Source of the DNA: Candidatus Kuenenia stuttgartensis | GTDB taxonomy: Bacteria; Planctomycetota; JAKEIC01; DYIT01 | Assembly: GCA_020723505.1 (NCBI GenBank) | Contig: DYIT01000001.1 | Span: forward strand, 72,530 to 136,529 | Direction: 5' to 3' | DNA length: 64,000 bases | Part shown: piece by piece, positions 1 through 12,199 of the stretch | Layout: each line of letters begins with the position of its first letter | How positions within the stretch are numbered: position 1 is the first letter of the stretch | The notes under the pieces: generated by a model | Seen by the model: the letters and a program-made list of their open reading frames with translations, nothing else | Database searches by the model: none | Told to the model about the DNA's origin: nothing | Position numbers and translations under genes: made by a program

Positions 1-1964
1 AAGCCAGGCTCGCGGCGAAGGTCAACCACCACAATATAGTGCAGGTCTTCGACGCGGGCGCCGAAGGCGAGGTCTACTTCATGGCCATGGAGCTCGTGGA
101 GGGCAGAAACGTAGGCGAAGCCCTGTCCGCGGCCGGCCGCTTCCCGTTCGACGCCGCGGCGGAGACCGTGCGCCAGGCCGCATCCGGGCTGGAAGCGGCG
201 AGGGCGCACAGCCTCATCCACCGGGACATGAAGCCCGACAACCTGATTGCCTCCAGGGAAGGAATCGTCAAGATCATGGACTTCGGCCTGGCCAAGAACA
301 CCGAGGATCCGGTGAACGCGACCCGCGCCGGAGTCCTGATGGGCACGCCTTCTTACATATCACCTGAGCAGGTCCAGGGAAAGGACGCGGATCACAGGAG
401 CGACCTCTACGCGCTCGGCGTATCCCTGTACGAGCTCATCTCCGGGGCGAAGCCGTTCGACGGCGAATCGACGATGATCGTCCTGATGAAGCACGTCAAG
501 GAGCCGGTGCCCGACCTCCGGAAAGCCAGGCCCGACACGCCGCCCGGGCTCGCGGAAATCGCCCGGAAGCTGATGGAAAAGGATCCCGGACGCCGGGTTC
601 AGACGCCTTCTGAACTCGCGGACATGCTGAGACCGTTTGCGGGCGGAAAAGGGGAGGAGAAACTCGCTGGTTTTCTTTTCAGGGAATGCGCGCAGAAATC
701 GGGCGGCCCGGGGAAGCTGGCGACCCTCTTCGCGCGGCCCGGCGCCGGACACGAGCAGGAGCCTCCGAGACAGGCGGAGCCCGGTCCCGGGAAACGCGCC
801 GCCCAGGGCAGATACATCAGCAAGGGAATAATAGAGATCGGGAAGACGGCCGAGGACAGGCGCCGCTTCGAGAAATACGCGAAGCTTGCCAGGGATTTCG
901 AGAAGGCGGCGGACTGGACCAGGGCTTCGGAATTCTGCCGCAAGGCCCTGGGCGCCTGCGGAACCGGCCCGGAATCCGATGAAATGCGTTCCGCTGCCGC
1001 GAGGTTCGAGAAGCTGAGGAAGGGACAGGCGGGTGCGGCTTATACGCGCGCCCGCGCTGCCATGGAGGCGGGCGAGAACGCGAAGGCGGTGAAGCTCATC
1101 GACGCGTATCTTTCGCTGAACGGCGCGGACGCTTCGGCTTCGGCGCTCAGAAAGCAGTCGGAGACCACGCCGGAAGGGTTCAAGTACCTGGGCCTCAACA
1201 GGCAGAGGAACCACGAATACGAGTGCATAAAGGCAGGCTACGCGGTGATTTACATCAACGGAGCCGAAGCCGTTCTCGGGGGCGACGATGGGTCCAAGGA
1301 CGAAAAGCCCGGACACCGCGCAAGGCTCGATTCCTTCTTCATGGGCAAATACCCTGTCACCAACGCCCAGTACGCGCGTTTTCTCGACTCTGCGCAAGGA
1401 TCCGGAAGCCACGCGTTCTGCCACCCCCTTGAGCTGGTCGGTCACAACCATGAACCCCTGTTCCAGAACGACGCCAGGTGGAACAAGCCGAACCATCCAG
1501 TGGTCGGAGTGGACTGGTTCGACGCATGGGCGTTCGCATCCTGGGCAGGGCTCTGTCTGCCCACCGAGGCGATGTGGGAGTTCACGGCCACCGGCGGCGG
1601 CGCATCCCGATACCCCTGGGGTGACGGAGCTCCGGCGCCGGATTCATGCAACTATTTCGAATCCCGCTTGAACGGCACCACTCCCGTGGACCGGTACAGG
1701 ACCGGAGCAGCGCCTTCCGGGGTCATGGACCTGTCCGGCAACGTCTTCGAATGGTGCGTTGACTGGTATCACCGGGGGTTCTACGGCCGCGAGGCGGCGG
1801 TCGCGCCGAATCCCTGCAATACAATCGCCACCGCAAGGAAGTCGCTGAGGGGCGGGGCCTGGACCTCGCCCGCGGAGAACCTCCGTTCGAGGAAAAGGGA
1901 GGCCGACTATCCCACCTCCCGGCAGAACTACATCGGTTTCCGATGCGCGATGGCCTACTACTAG
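1..1964 (+). CDS. Ser/Thr protein kinase fused to FGE/SUMF1-like domain (5' end outside window)
   Basis: The ORF track starts at a GTG at 39, but the same frame is open back to base 3 and reads AARLAAKVNHHNIVQV-like kinase sequence, so the true start lies upstream of the window. The kinase C-lobe is clear: catalytic loop IHRDMKPDN, DFG in MDFGLAK, and the activation-segment end GTPSYISPEQ. A helical, TPR-like stretch follows (about residues 270-380), then an FGE-sulfatase-like domain with YPWGDG, GNVFEWCVDWY, RGGAW and GFRCA. Kinases of this family phosphorylate Ser/Thr on protein substrates; FGE-like modules fused to kinases usually serve as ligand- or protein-binding C-lectin-type folds rather than as sulfatase activators. 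No transmembrane helix is evident, so it is probably cytoplasmic. Its substrate is unknown. Confidence 0.9.
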   Translation, partial: ARLAAKVNHHNIVQVFDAGAEGEVYFMAMELVEGRNVGEALSAAGRFPFDAAAETVRQAASGLEAARAHSLIHRDMKPDNLIASREGIVKIMDFGLAKNTEDPVNATRAGVLMGTPSYISPEQVQGKDADHRSDLYALGVSLYELISGAKPFDGESTMIVLMKHVKEPVPDLRKARPDTPPGLAEIARKLMEKDPGRRVQTPSELADMLRPFAGGKGEEKLAGFLFRECAQKSGGPGKLATLFARPGAGHEQEPPRQAEPGPGKRAAQGRYISKGIIEIGKTAEDRRRFEKYAKLARDFEKAADWTRASEFCRKALGACGTGPESDEMRSAAARFEKLRKGQAGAAYTRARAAMEAGENAKAVKLIDAYLSLNGADASASALRKQSETTPEGFKYLGLNRQRNHEYECIKAGYAVIYINGAEAVLGGDDGSKDEKPGHRARLDSFFMGKYPVTNAQYARFLDSAQGSGSHAFCHPLELVGHNHEPLFQNDARWNKPNHPVVGVDWFDAWAFASWAGLCLPTEAMWEFTATGGGASRYPWGDGAPAPDSCNYFESRLNGTTPVDRYRTGAAPSGVMDLSGNVFEWCVDWYHRGFYGREAAVAPNPCNTIATARKSLRGGAWTSPAENLRSRKREADYPTSRQNYIGFRCAMAYY

Positions 1965-1989
1965 CATTTTCTTGCTTCGCAAGAAAATG
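1965..1989. terminator. Perfect 11-bp hairpin after kinase-FGE gene
   Basis: Immediately after the TAG stop, CATTTTCTTGC and GCAAGAAAATG form a perfect 11-bp stem around a TTC loop. There is no clean U-run after it on the + strand, so it may be an atypical or bidirectional terminator, or a small dispersed palindrome. Its position directly abutting the stop favours a 3'-end role. Confidence 0.5.
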
Positions 1990-2041
1990 ATTCGTCCGCC
2001 GCGACGCACGGCTCTTCGCGACAGTACCGACTGGATTTCTC

Positions 2042-2070
2042 TTGATAACGCCCATAACTCTCTGTAATTT
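2042..2070 (+). promoter_or_regulatory. Sigma70-like promoter for EF-G-like gene
   Basis: TTGATA and TAATTT are separated by 17 bases. This is close to the TTGACA-N17-TATAAT consensus and lies about 42 bases upstream of the start codon at 2112. It is inferred from sequence only. Confidence 0.45.
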
Positions 2071-2111
2071 TAGAGGTTTACGCAAAGCGAACTCGATTGT
2101 GGAGACGATAG

Positions 2112-4154
2112 ATGGAAAAACGTTCGTTAGCGGACATCCGGAACGTCACCCTCGCAGGCCACGGCAACTGCGGGAAAACCACGCTGTCCGAGGCGATGCT
2201 TTTCGCCGCGAAGGCGACCGGGAGAAGGGGAAGCGTGCAGGATGGGACGACGGTCTCGGATTTCACTCCCATAGAAAAAGAGAGGCACAACTCGGTCTCC
2301 GCCTCGGTCATGCACTACGAGTGGAAGAACACGCTCGTGAACCTGATTGACACTCCCGGATACATGGACTTCATGGGCGAGGCCATATCCGGGATTAAGG
2401 CCTCGGACGTGGTGCTGGTCACGATAGCCGCCGCGGCGGGCGTGCAGGTCAACACAAGGGCGACGTGGAAAGCCGCCCAGAACGCGGGGAAATCCCTGGC
2501 CATAGTCGTCACAAAGCTCGACGTCGAAAACGTTTCCTTCGCGCAGGCCTTGGAAGGCATCCAGGCGAACTTCGGCAAGAACTGCGTGGCGGTGTCCGTG
2601 CCGAAGAACGAGGGGCCCTCCATCTCCGCCATCGAGGACGTGTTCGAATCCAAGGGCGGGCTCGACGAGTGGCGCGAAGCCCTGGTCGAGGCCCTGGTGG
2701 AGAGCGACGACGATCTCATGGAGAAGTATCTGGAAGGGCAGTCGCTCGACCCCGCAAAGCTCAGGGCCGCCTTCCGCAAGGGCATGGTGAAGAGGTCCTT
2801 CATTCCGGTGTTCTCGGTGGTTGCGGAGAAGGACATCGGCGTCGAACTGCTCATGAACTACATTGCTAGCGATTTCCCGACCGCGGCGGACGTGGTGTCC
2901 TTCAAGGGCAGGTCGGGGGACGGCCAGCCGGATGAGGATATCGTGCCGTCGGATTCAGGCCCATTCATCGCGCAGGTCTTCAAGACGGTCACGGACGACT
3001 ACGTCGGGAAGCTCAGCTATTTCAGGGTGATATCCGGCCGCGCCGACTCGGAGTCCCAGGTGGTGATGGGGCGCTCGGCCAAGAAGGTGAAGATGCAGAA
3101 CATCTTCCTTATTCAGGGCAAGGAGCAGAAGCCCGTCACCGAGGTGACCGCCGGCAACATCTATTCGGTTTCCAAGGTGGAGGACCTGAACATCTCGGAG
3201 ACCCTGTGCCAGGCGACGAAGCCGTACAGGCTATCAGAGCTTGTGTTCCCCGAGCCGATGGTCTTCCTTGCCGTGTCGCCGAAGGCGAGGCAGGACGAGC
3301 AGCGCATATCCGGCTCCCTGGCAAAGCTTTGCGAGGAGGACCCGACGTTCAAGGTGACGCGGAGCATCGAGACCAGCGAGACGGTTGCCACCGGCATGAG
3401 CCAGCTGCACCTCGACATCAAGTTCAAGACGCTCAAGGCGCGGTTCGGTGTGGAAATCGTCACGAAGCAGCCCAGGATTCCCTACCGCGAGACTATTACG
3501 GCCAAAGCCTCTACTAAGTACAGGCACAAGAAGCAGACCGGCGGAGCCGGGCAGTTCGCGGAGGTCTGGCTGAGGGTCGAGCCGCTGAGGTCGCCCGAGG
3601 GGCGGTACGAGGGGTTCGAGTTCGACTCCGAGGTGTTCGGCGGCGCGATATCCACCTCGTTCATCCCGTCAATCGAGAAGGGCGTAAGGGCCGTGCTCAA
3701 GACGGGCGCGGTGGCCGGGTACGCCATTGACGGGGTGAAAGCCGTGGTCTATGATGGCAAAGAACACCCGGTTGATTCGAAGGACATCGCCTTCCAGATA
3801 GCAGGCAGGGAGGCGTTCAAGCTGGCAGTGAAGGACGCGAAGCCGGTCCTCCTGGAACCCATCATGGACGTGGAAGTTTCAGTGTCGGCGTCCTACATGG
3901 GGGAAGTGACCGGCGACCTGAACACGAGGCGCGGGCGCATCCAGGGCATGAACTCGGAGGGGCAGTGGCAGGTGATTTCCGCCAAGGTGCCCCAGGCCGA
4001 GATAATGGCGTATTCCACGGATTTGAGGTCCATGACCGGCGGCGAGGGGTTCTACACCATGAAGTTCTCGCATTACGACGTGGTCCCATCCAACATCGCC
4101 GCCGAGATTATTGCGAAGAGCGCCCGCAAGGAGGAGGAGTCGGACGCGGACTAG
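2112..4154 (+). CDS. Elongation factor G-like translational GTPase
   Basis: 680 aa, the usual length for EF-G-like proteins. The GTPase domain shows P-loop GHGNCGKTT, G3 DTPGYMDFMGE, and a G4 motif TKLD where most EF-Gs have NKxD. Domain II, the domain III region and domain IV follow, the last with RHKKQTGGAGQFAEVW, which matches the KKQTGG signature of EF-G domain IV. The family binds the ribosome and hydrolyses GTP. This non-canonical EF-G-like branch (FusA2/EF-G II type) is often an accessory factor whose role in translocation is uncertain. The start at 2112 has GGAG seven bases upstream. It stands alone, between a promoter-like sequence and the pil genes, and its stop lies about 90 bases before pilT. 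Confidence 0.9.
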   Translation: MEKRSLADIRNVTLAGHGNCGKTTLSEAMLFAAKATGRRGSVQDGTTVSDFTPIEKERHNSVSASVMHYEWKNTLVNLIDTPGYMDFMGEAISGIKASDVVLVTIAAAAGVQVNTRATWKAAQNAGKSLAIVVTKLDVENVSFAQALEGIQANFGKNCVAVSVPKNEGPSISAIEDVFESKGGLDEWREALVEALVESDDDLMEKYLEGQSLDPAKLRAAFRKGMVKRSFIPVFSVVAEKDIGVELLMNYIASDFPTAADVVSFKGRSGDGQPDEDIVPSDSGPFIAQVFKTVTDDYVGKLSYFRVISGRADSESQVVMGRSAKKVKMQNIFLIQGKEQKPVTEVTAGNIYSVSKVEDLNISETLCQATKPYRLSELVFPEPMVFLAVSPKARQDEQRISGSLAKLCEEDPTFKVTRSIETSETVATGMSQLHLDIKFKTLKARFGVEIVTKQPRIPYRETITAKASTKYRHKKQTGGAGQFAEVWLRVEPLRSPEGRYEGFEFDSEVFGGAISTSFIPSIEKGVRAVLKTGAVAGYAIDGVKAVVYDGKEHPVDSKDIAFQIAGREAFKLAVKDAKPVLLEPIMDVEVSVSASYMGEVTGDLNTRRGRIQGMNSEGQWQVISAKVPQAEIMAYSTDLRSMTGGEGFYTMKFSHYDVVPSNIAAEIIAKSARKEEESDAD

Positions 4155-4245
4155 CCGGATCGCGGCGGCGGTATTCCGGTTCCGCCGCATCCGAAGGCCG
4201 CGCGCCCGCCAGTTGCCGTGGTTCGGTCTTTTGGGGAGGATTGAG

Positions 4246-5313
4246 ATGGTCACCCTCGAGGAGCTGCTGCAGATACTCGTGCAGCGCAACGGATCCGATT
4301 TGCACATAACAGCCGGGTCTCCGCCGAAAATCCGCATCGACGGCAGGCTGGTCAACACGGAGCACGACGTGCTCACGCCCGAGATGTCGCAGAAGCTCGT
4401 GTACAGCATCCTCGACTCCAACCAGATTGCCCGATTCGAGAAGGACCTCGAGCTCGACATGTCGTTCGGCATCGAGGGGCTCGGCAGGTTCAGGACCAAC
4501 GTCTTCCAGCAGCGCGGCGCCATAGGCGGGGCGTTCCGAATCATCCCCTATGACATAAAGAGCATGAAGGAGCTCGGACTCCCTCAGGACGTGTGCGAGA
4601 GCCTGTGCGCTCTTCCAAAGGGGCTGGTCCTGGTGACCGGGTCGACGGGCTCGGGCAAGTCGACCACGCTCGCCAGCATGGTCGACTACATCAACACGGT
4701 CCGTACCGACCACATCGTGACCATAGAGGACCCCATCGAGTTCGTGCACCGCAACAAGAACTGCCTCGTGAACCAGAGGGAGGTCGGCGCCGACACGCAC
4801 ACTTTCCAGGACGCGCTCATCCACGTCTTGAGGCAGGACCCCGACGTGATTCTAATCGGCGAAATGCGCGACGTGACGACCATCGAGACGGCCCTTACGC
4901 TGGCCGAGACCGGGCACCTCACCTTCGCCACGCTGCACACCTCCGACACGGTCCAGACCATGAACCGAATCGTCGACGTGTTCCCGGCCTACCAGCAGCA
5001 GCAAATCAGGACGCAGCTCTCCTTCACGCTGCAGGCCGTGTTCTGCCAGCAGCTAATCCCCCGCGCCAACGGCCGCGGACGCGTCCTGTGCGCGGAAATC
5101 ATGATTGCGAACTCGGCGGTCAGGAGCCTAATCCGCGAGGACAAGGCCCACCAGATCTATTCCGTAATCCAGACCGGAGGCAAGCTCGGCATGAGGACGA
5201 TGAACCAGTCGCTCTTCGACCTCTACCGCGCCGGGCTGGTCAGTTACGACGAGGCCATGTCCAGGACCTCCGACCCCGAGGACCTCAAGAGGACTTTCGC
5301 AAGGTACCAGTAA
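4246..5313 (+). CDS. pilT: Type IV pilus retraction ATPase PilT
   Basis: 355 aa, typical for PilT. The ORF track begins at 4111, inside the upstream gene; ATG 4246 is preferred because GGGGAGG precedes it and the protein then starts MVTLEELLQILVQR, the usual PilT N-terminus. Walker A is GSTGSGKSTT, Walker B ILIGEMRD, and the His box is TGHLTFATLHTSD. PilT is a cytoplasmic hexameric ATPase that powers depolymerisation of type IV pili, giving twitching motility or DNA uptake. It is followed 18 bases later by pilB and then pilC, so the three probably form one transcript. Confidence 0.95.
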   Translation: MVTLEELLQILVQRNGSDLHITAGSPPKIRIDGRLVNTEHDVLTPEMSQKLVYSILDSNQIARFEKDLELDMSFGIEGLGRFRTNVFQQRGAIGGAFRIIPYDIKSMKELGLPQDVCESLCALPKGLVLVTGSTGSGKSTTLASMVDYINTVRTDHIVTIEDPIEFVHRNKNCLVNQREVGADTHTFQDALIHVLRQDPDVILIGEMRDVTTIETALTLAETGHLTFATLHTSDTVQTMNRIVDVFPAYQQQQIRTQLSFTLQAVFCQQLIPRANGRGRVLCAEIMIANSAVRSLIREDKAHQIYSVIQTGGKLGMRTMNQSLFDLYRAGLVSYDEAMSRTSDPEDLKRTFARYQ

Positions 5314-5331
5314 ATCCAGGCGGAGGGCCAG

Positions 5332-7017
5332 GTGCCCAGGAACAGCAAGCTGGACAAGAGGCTGGTTCGAATCCTCGTCCATTGGGGGCTGATGTCCACC
5401 GAAGACGCGGAGAACGCGGCCATAGAGGCGGAGAAGGAGGACAAGCCCCTGAGCCTCTACGTGGTCGAAAAGCAGAAGGTGGACGAGAAGGCCATGATCG
5501 GCGTGGTCTCCAAGGAGGTCGGGGTGCCGCCAATCGACCTCGATTCCATAACCTTCGACGAGTCGCTCACCGAGGTGTTCGACAAGGAAGTTGCGCTCAA
5601 GCACGAGGTGTGCCCGGTCTCCATTCTCGACAACATCATCACCATAGCGGTCGCGGACCCGTTCGACTTCGTCAAGATAGACGACCTCAAGCTGGTCGCG
5701 GCGGGCAGCGAAATCAGGACGGTCATCAGCTCGGAGCGCAAAATCCACCAGGCCGTGGACCGTCTATACAACAAGAGCGCCAAGGCCATGGAGGACCTGC
5801 TCAAGAGATCCGCCGACGGATCGATGGTGCTCAAGGAGGACGAGGAGGACGAGGAGCTCGACCCGGACCTCGTCAGCGCAATCCAGGACGGCGACGAGGA
5901 GTCGCCCGTGGTCAAAATCGTCAACCTGATAATCATGGAAGCCATCAGGGCCAAGGCGTCCGACATACACATAGAGCCGATGGAGAAGCGCCTCCGCATC
6001 CGCTACAGGACGGACGGCGTGCTCCACGAGGTCCAGTCGCCGCCCAAGAAGATGCAGTCCGCGGTCGTCTCGCGCATAAAGGTCATGTCCCAGATGGATA
6101 TCGCTGAGAAGCGCAAGCCGCAGGACGGCAAGATTAAGATGATGGTCGACGGCCGCCACATCGACTTCCGCGTATCCACGCTCCCGCTTGTCCACGGCGA
6201 GAAGACCGTGCTCAGGATTCTCGACAGCTCTAGCCTTATGATTAACCTCGAGGCGCTCGGCTTCGAGCCGAAATGCCTCGTGGACTTCCGCTGGGCCATC
6301 AAGCAGCCATACGGGATGATCCTCGTTACCGGCCCCACGGGAAGCGGCAAGTCCACCACCCTGTACTCCGCCCTCAAGGAAATCATGAGCATAGAGGACA
6401 ACGTCATCACGGTCGAGGAGCCCGTCGAGTACCAGCTCGAGGGCATCAACCAGGTGCCCGTGAACGCGAAGAGGGGCCTCACCTTCGCTGCGGCGCTCAG
6501 GTCCATCCTGCGTCAGGACCCGAATAAAATCATGATAGGCGAGCTCCGCGACCTCGAGACCTCGGAAATCGCCGTGAAGGACGCCTCCTAGGCCATAACC
6601 AGGATGGTAGACATGGGCGTCGAGCCGTTCCTGGTCGCTGCCACGGGCCTCCTCACCACCGCACAGAGGCTCTCGAGGAAGCTCTGCTCGGAGTGCAAGG
6701 CGCCGGCTGAGGTGCCCAAGGAGACACTGCTAAACATGCAGTTCAAGGCCGAGGAAATCGAGAACGCCCACATCTTCAAGGCCGTTGGATGCCCGAGATG
6801 CCGCAAGGGCTACAAGGGCCGCGCGGCCATCGTCGAGTCGCTCAAAATCACCGACGCCGTGAAGAGGATGATCATCCAGGGCAAGACATCCCTCGAAATC
6901 AAGGCCTACGCGGTGGAAAAGGAGGGGATGATTACCCTGAGGCGCGCCGCGATTTTGAGGGCCATGAGAGGCGAGCTCTCGCTTGAGGAGCTGGAAAGAG
7001 TTACAATGGCCGACTGA
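5332..7017 (+). pseudogene. pilB: Type IV pilus assembly ATPase PilB, interrupted by in-frame TAG and missing the His box
   Basis: GTG start at 5332 with GGAGGG just upstream. The protein has a MshEN/T2SSE N-domain (GVPPIDLDSITFDES, then IAVADPFDF), Walker A GPTGSGKSTT and Walker B IMIGELRD. After LETSEIAVKDAS the frame meets TAG at 6589-6591 and then continues in the same frame with AITRMVDMGVEPFLVA, the normal downstream PilB sequence, ending with the tetracysteine zinc site (CSECK and CPRCRKGYKG). Compared with the family, about 15 residues (the TGHLV-STLHTN His box) are absent just before the stop. A point change alone would not explain this; a 45-base deletion plus a nonsense codon would. 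PilB normally powers pilus extension. As read, the gene gives a 419-aa truncated protein and a 137-aa tail (6604-7017). Assembly error is possible. Confidence 0.85.
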
Positions 7018-7075
7018 AATCCCGGCCGGGCCGGCGCTCCCCGCGACGCCGGGGCCGCTTCTTTGGAGATGAAAG

Positions 7076-8314
7076 ATGCCGAAGTTCAGGTACTCGGCCA
7101 AGAACGCCGAGGGAAAGAAGCTGTCCGGAACCGTCATCGCCCAGGACGAGAACGACGCCGTCGGAGAGCTCAGAAAGCAGAGCCTCGTCGTCCTGTCCGT
7201 GAAGCAGGAGTCCGAAGCCAAGGGCAAGGGCTTCCTGGGACTGGGCGGCAAGGCTCCGCGGCCCAGGGTGAGGGGCGACGACCTCGTCGTGTTCACGAGG
7301 CAGCTCGCCACCATGATTAACGCCGGCATCACTCTTCTTGAGGCCCTGGACATCCTGTCCGAGCAGGCCGACGACAAGGGATTCCAGTACGTCCTGTCCA
7401 CGATAGTCGACGACGTGAGGAGCGGCACCGACTTCTCCACCGCGCTCGGCCAGCACCCGAAGGTCTTCAAGCGCATCTACGTTAACATGGTCAAGGCGGG
7501 CGAGGCGTCCGGCCAGCTCGACGAAATCCTCAACAGACTCGCGGGGTACCTGGAAGCTTCCGCCGCCCTGCGCAGGGAGGTTATCGGGGCGATGACCTAC
7601 CCGGTGGTTTCACTGTGCCTCGTTATGGGCATCACCGGTTTCCTGCTCATATACATCGTTCCCAAGTTCGAGGAGATATTCAAGTCGTTCGAGAACCTCG
7701 AGCTGCCCGCCATCACCAAGTTCCTCCTCGGGCTGTCGAAATTCCTGAGCTCGAACGTCCTCTTCATCGTGCTGGGACTGATTGCATTCGCCATCGCGTT
7801 CACCTTCTACAAGAAGACCGACAGGGGCGAGTGGCAAATCGACTGGCTCAAGCTCCAGCTGCCCATCTTCGGGAGCCTCTTCCGGAAGATTGCCATCTCG
7901 CGTTTCGCGAGGACTTTCGCGACCCTGATAAAGAGCGGCGTGCCAATCCTCGGCGCCCTGGAAATCGTGGCGGCCACCGCCGGCAACAGGCTCATCTCCG
8001 ACGCAGTGGACGCCGCCCGCGAAAGCGTCAGGCAGGGCGAGTCCCTCGGAGACCCCCTTGCCGCCAGCAAGATGTTCCCGCCGATGGTCACGCGCATGAT
8101 AAGCATCGGCGAGAAGTCGGGCGCGCTCGAAAGCCTCCTCGAGAAGATTGCCGAGTTCTACGACCAGCAGGTGAAGACGACCATAGAAAGCCTCACGTCC
8201 CTGATTGAGCCCCTCATGCTCGGACTCATGGGCTTCCTGGTCGGCTCAATCGTACTGGCGATTTTCCTGCCCATCCTCAAGCTCCAGAGCCAGCTGTCGT
8301 CCGGGGGGGGGTAA
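7076..8314 (+). CDS. pilC: Type IV pilus inner-membrane platform protein PilC
   Basis: 412 aa with the layout of PilC/GspF: N-terminal MPKFRYSAKNAEGKKLSG, two T2SSF domains, the first containing FTRQLATMINAGITLLEAL and the second FARTFATLIKSGVPILGAL, and hydrophobic segments near residues 170-195, 220-245 and 380-405. PilC is the membrane platform on which PilB and PilT act. The start at 7076 has TTGGAGATG upstream. It follows the damaged pilB by 58 bases and ends 29 bases before a strong intrinsic terminator, so it closes the pilT-pilB-pilC unit. Confidence 0.93.
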   Translation: MPKFRYSAKNAEGKKLSGTVIAQDENDAVGELRKQSLVVLSVKQESEAKGKGFLGLGGKAPRPRVRGDDLVVFTRQLATMINAGITLLEALDILSEQADDKGFQYVLSTIVDDVRSGTDFSTALGQHPKVFKRIYVNMVKAGEASGQLDEILNRLAGYLEASAALRREVIGAMTYPVVSLCLVMGITGFLLIYIVPKFEEIFKSFENLELPAITKFLLGLSKFLSSNVLFIVLGLIAFAIAFTFYKKTDRGEWQIDWLKLQLPIFGSLFRKIAISRFARTFATLIKSGVPILGALEIVAATAGNRLISDAVDAARESVRQGESLGDPLAASKMFPPMVTRMISIGEKSGALESLLEKIAEFYDQQVKTTIESLTSLIEPLMLGLMGFLVGSIVLAIFLPILKLQSQLSSGGG

Positions 8315-8343
8315 CGGGAAGAAACGCGCGGGGAGGACATGAT

Positions 8344-8373
8344 GGGGCGGGCCGGAAAGCCCGCCCCTTTTTT
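8344..8373 (+). terminator. Rho-independent terminator after pilC
   Basis: GGGGCGGGC and GCCCGCCCC form a perfect 9-bp stem with loop CGGAAA, followed directly by TTTTTT. This is a textbook intrinsic terminator. It ends only 18 bases before the GTG start of the histidine kinase, so that gene either depends on read-through or has its promoter inside or upstream of the hairpin. Confidence 0.92.
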
Positions 8374-8391
8374 CACTGTCAAGCAGGGCTC

Positions 8392-10077
<1,686 letters not shown>

Positions 10078-12122
10078 GCCCCGGGGATTCCCGGGCTCCC
10101 GGCGACCCGCCCGGCGGCGCGCACCCGCCCGCCGCCGGTGCGGGCGGTTCCCCGCGGGACCGGCTGGAAACGGCCGCGGAGGGCGCCGGCAAGGCACTCG
10201 GGCCCCTGTGCGCCGCCCTCGCCGTCGCGCTCGCGATATCGCTTTCCGCGACCACGTTCAACTCCACCGACGGGCCCGCGCTGATCCGCTTCGGCATGCT
10301 GGCGCTGGAGCAGGGGCGGTTCGCTAGATTCGGCGACTACGCGGCTCCCTCCGACGCAAACGACCCGCACGCCCTCCACCACCAGTGGCTCCTCGAGCCC
10401 GTCTCCGCCGCTGCCTGGTCCCTGCTCGGAGAGCGCGGCGTATGGCTGCTGCAGGCCGCCGTGCTCCTCTCGGTCATGCTCTTCCTCTTCCTCGCGGCCC
10501 GGGGAAGGACCCCGCTCTGGGTGCCGGCCGCCGCCGCCGCCGCAATGTTGATTGCATTGACGCCCAGAATCCTGCTCAGGGGGGATTTCGCAAGCCTCGC
10601 GTTCCTCGCAGCGGAATTGTACGTGCTCCGCTCAGCCGCAGAGCGGGGGAAATGGACCAGGGCCTGGTGGGTTGTCCCGATTACCCTCCTTTGGATTAAC
10701 TGCCATCCCATGGCCGCCTTCGGAATAGGAATGGCCGTTCTCTGCGCCTGCGAGGAGGCGATAAGGCCGTTCCTGGACCGCAAACCGTTCATGACCTCGC
10801 TCCGCGAAAGGAGGCACCTTTTCGCCGCCGTCGCTCTCGCCGCCGCGTCGACCGCCCTCACGCCCTACGGCCCTGGGCTCGTCCTGGTCTGGGCCGGAGC
10901 AATGGCTCCTTCCGCCGAAGGGGCGGACGTGATGAAGTCCGTTGCCGAGTTCGCGCCGCTTGCAGACTTCTTCGACACAATCTTCCTCCTCGCCTTCAAG
11001 GCGCTCGCCGCATGTGCGGCGGCGATTTTCCTGCTCACGGCCCGAAAGACGAGATTCTGGCCCATGCTCGCATTCGCCGCATGCGCCGCCATGTCCTTCA
11101 TGCATTTCCGGATGATTGGATTCGCTTCAGTGGCCGCCGCGTTCCTGATTGTCTTCTCCGCCCCGAACCTCGCCTCCTCCGCCGCACGCCTGCGGTGGTT
11201 CACCCCGCTGCGACTCAAGATTGCCTCGGCTGCCGCGGCCGCCGCCACGGCGCTGTGCGTCTCCCTGACCGCCTCGGACGCGTTCGGCGGCGGCCTGTTC
11301 CTCAGGAACTTCGACCTCAGGCGCTTCGGCGAGACCCAAGGCAACCTCCATTTCCCGTGGCGCGCCGTCGAGTTCGTAAAGGAAAAGGGTCTCGAGGGGA
11401 ACTGCTTCAACAACTACGACATCGGATCGTTCCTTGCCCTCGCCCTTCCGCATGGGAACAGGATTGTCATCGACACGCAGTTCCTCTACACCAGGGAGTT
11501 CTATTTCGAATACGGGAACGTGATGGAAGCGAAGGCGCCGATCGCGCCCTGGATTGCGAAGTACAGCATAGGATTCGTCATGCTCAAGCCCTCCTCCGGC
11601 GAGATTATGGAGGTATTCCGCCTTCTCTATGCCGATCCGGAATGGCGCCTGGTCTTCATCGACGAGGGGGGCGCCGTGTTCGTCCTGGCAGGCCATCCGA
11701 ACTGGGCGCGGTCGGGCTGCAAGGCCATAGACCTCGACAAGGCTGATCCGGAAAGCCTTGTTTCGCGCGGCAGGGACTCGCGGCCCGAGGACATGGCGGC
11801 CATGGCCGACTTCCTGGTGCGCGCGGGCAGGCCGGAACGGGCCATGGGCCTCTACCTGACGGCCCTGGAGCGCGAGCCGGGACTCGTGACCGCATGGAAC
11901 AACCTGGGCGTGATTCTCATGAACCGCGGCGAAGCCCGGGGGGCGTTCAGGTGCTTCGAAGAGGCCGTGAAGGTCAACGGCCGATACGGGAAGCCGAGGA
12001 AGAACCTCAGGCGCCTCCTCGATTCCGGGATGCTCGCGCCCGGGTCCGAGGAGGCTCGGACGGCTGAAGAACTGGGCCGGTAGAACCGATAACGCGGGGG
12101 ATTGAGCAGTCGAGCATTGGAA

Positions 12123-12173
12123 CAGTTGAACAGGTGAGAACGATCGGCTCGACTGCGGTCCACTGTTCAACTG
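12123..12173. repeat. Inverted repeat in intergenic spacer
   Basis: CAGTTGAACAG (12123-12133) is the exact reverse complement of CTGTTCAACTG (12163-12173), with a 29-base loop. The 260-base spacer 12084-12343 holds no gene. Confidence 0.6.
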
Positions 12174-12199
12174 CTCTACTGTCATATTTCCATCCAAAC

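Noticed and set aside
6589-6591. Recoded TAG in pilB (stop-codon read-through as an amino acid)
   Set aside because: Other genes here end in TAG (for example the first kinase and EF-G-like genes), and the deletion of the His box at the same place indicates damage rather than recoding.
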